From Pyrinomonadaceae bacterium (GTDB lineage Bacteria; Acidobacteriota; Blastocatellia; Pyrinomonadales; Pyrinomonadaceae), in assembly GCA_023717565.1 (NCBI GenBank), contig JAMQPI010000344.1:1-61286 (forward strand): a stretch of 61,286 nucleotides of DNA, in the 5' to 3' direction. The notes beneath the pieces were generated by a model, which was not told the DNA's origin, searched no databases, and saw nothing but the letters and a program-made list of their open reading frames with translations. The position numbers and the translations under genes are program-made. Shown in pieces: positions 60,101 through 61,286 of this stretch (position 1 is the first letter of the stretch; every line of letters begins with the position of its first letter).

Positions 60101-61286
60101 AAGTATCGAATCCGACAGAGGTTAATGGCAGCTCGTTGCCAACTGGGGATGATGCCGGTTGGTTCTACACTACGCAAACTTACGATTGGAAGAGCCGGCC
60201 GCTGGCCACGACCAACACGGATGGCTCGACCAGGACGGCGAGCTACGGCGGGTGTGGTTGTGCCGGTGGCGAAGTTGTAACCTTAACGGATGAAGTTAAT
60301 CGCCGCCAGAAATTCTCCACCGACTTTCTTGGCCGCCAGTGGAAAGCAGAAGTTCTCAACACGGACAGCACCGTCTACTCCACCAGTGTGAGTGTCTTCA
60401 ATGTCCGGGATCAGGTGACCAACGTCAAGCAATATGATGGCGCGGCACCGGGAGATGCTTCATCGACTAACGCCGCGGCTTCATGTCCGAATCCTAGTGC
60501 CACCTGCCAGGAAACTAAGATGACTTATGATGGCCATGGCCGATTACAAACGAAGCACCTGCCCGAACAGAACCTTGGCGCGGCAACCGTTTATGCCTAC
60601 AACCTGGACGACACTCTTTATTCCAGCACTGACGCACGCACCGCCGCTACCACCTACGGGTACAACGGTCGCCATCTCGTGACTAGTGTTGTCACCACGT
60701 TACCCGGGTTGAGCACCATCGCCGTAACCCACGGGTATGACGGCGCCAGCAACAGGACTTCAATGTCACATCTCGTAGGGGGCGTGGCGAAGGACAGCGC
60801 CAGCTCCAGCTACGACCAACTCTCGCGCCTGACTTCCGAGACACGGCACATCAATGCGCTGGAAGGCTATAGCCCCAACTATGGCAACTTCACGATGGGC
60901 TATGGCTACACGCTCTCGAACGCACTGCAGAGTGTCACCGATCCTTTCAACTCCACCACGACCCTTAGCTATGATGTCGCTGGTAGAACGGCCAGCGTGA
61001 CGGGTTCGTTCAGCGGAACAAATTACACCTACGCCAACAACGTAGTCTATCGCGCTTGGGGTGGGGTGAAGAGCGCATCAGTTGGCGGCGTAGCTGAGAC
61101 GGTTAGTTATAATAGCCGTCTGCAGCCCAGGGAATTCCGCTCTTACCAGATGCGTTACGACTACAGCTATTTCGACGATGGGAAGTTGAAGGGGATTAAA
61201 GACTTGGATGATCAGATTGGAGATCCGCACGAGGTACAGTTTCACTACATGTCGCGCGCTTATTCTTATGATCAGTCGGGCCGAGT
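57133..61286 (+). pseudogene. Exported DUF4214-RHS repeat protein with an amber codon and two compensating frameshifts; runs off window
   Basis: The start ATG 57133 has AGGAGG 6 bases upstream. The order is a signal peptide (about 1-35), a Pro-rich linker, a DUF4214 domain (about 57580-57940; AFFCYALARQPG, YQTYLLREPDPGGWAFWESL), then RHS/YD-type repeats to the window end (TVVDTLNRTITFAYD, VYDASTG, YDVMGRVWKV, TYDGHGRLQTKHL, YDVAGRT). Frame 1 is stopped by TAG at 57343-57345 in the linker and then continues in the same frame. Near 58550-58560 the RHS similarity moves to frame 2, and near 59297-59311 it returns to frame 1, open to 61286. So three lesions lie in one gene. Sequencing or assembly errors are an alternative to true decay. 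Confidence 0.75.

Overview
The window looks like a chromosomal segment of a Gram-negative bacterium of the phylum Acidobacteriota, most likely Blastocatellia (subdivision 4) or a close relative. This is inferred from the gene families: an Oar-like TonB-dependent receptor with an N-terminal carboxypeptidase-regulatory domain, a VWFA protein of the 'acidobacterial' type, an FG-GAP/ASPIC protein beside DUF3179, a DUF4214-RHS protein, and many palindromic intergenic repeats. GC content looks mid-50s % by eye. No phage genes, transposases or CRISPR arrays were seen.

Layout. (1) 1-6598, minus strand: an Oar-like receptor cut by the window edge, a ROK repressor, and a three-gene unit of a DUF3179 membrane protein, a small secreted protein and an ASPIC/UnbV FG-GAP protein. 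A tRNA-Leu(CAA) lies just upstream. The DUF3179 gene is interrupted by one in-frame TGA exactly at the first Cys of its conserved C-x-L-C motif, and the TGA is followed by a stem-loop with a GGUCU apical loop. I read it as a candidate selenoprotein; it is the most striking item here. (2) 7113-13863: housekeeping and regulatory genes (glycine-zipper His-rich protein, HD-GYP response regulator, VWFA protein, pta, DUF1232 protein, mpl) separated by inverted repeats. (3) 13922-29933, minus strand: a polysaccharide locus. wzm-wzt is followed by rfbF-rfbG, a C-methyltransferase, an epimerase, a DegT aminotransferase, a GNAT enzyme, an acyl-carrier/LnmK-like fusion, a CmcI-type methyltransferase, rfbC, glycosyltransferases, gmd and a GDP-fucose synthase. 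(4) 30656-36753, minus strand: an island of secreted proteins, namely two paralogous beta-helix proteins flanking a 1.1-kilo-residue HYR/DUF11 protein and a small secreted protein. (5) 37154-56939, plus strand: the second polysaccharide arm with rfbB, rfbD, a Wzc-type tyrosine autokinase, an aminotransferase, four glycosyltransferases, two methyltransferases, a hexapeptide acyltransferase, a polytopic membrane protein, asnB, rfbA and a sugar SDR. (6) 57133-61286: a secreted DUF4214-RHS gene with one amber codon and two mutually compensating frameshifts, running off the window.

How it fits together. The two arms jointly encode complete dTDP-L-rhamnose (rfbA, B, C, D) and GDP-L-fucose (gmd, fcl) routes, plus a CDP-6-deoxyhexose route predicted to yield a C-methylated, amino, N-acylated sugar. 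Chains would be assembled by the many GT2 and GT4 enzymes, decorated by O-methyl, acyl and amido groups, and exported by Wzm/Wzt. The BY-kinase and a possible polymerase-like membrane protein suggest that a second, Wzy-like route may also exist.

All calls are from reading the sequence; no database search was possible.
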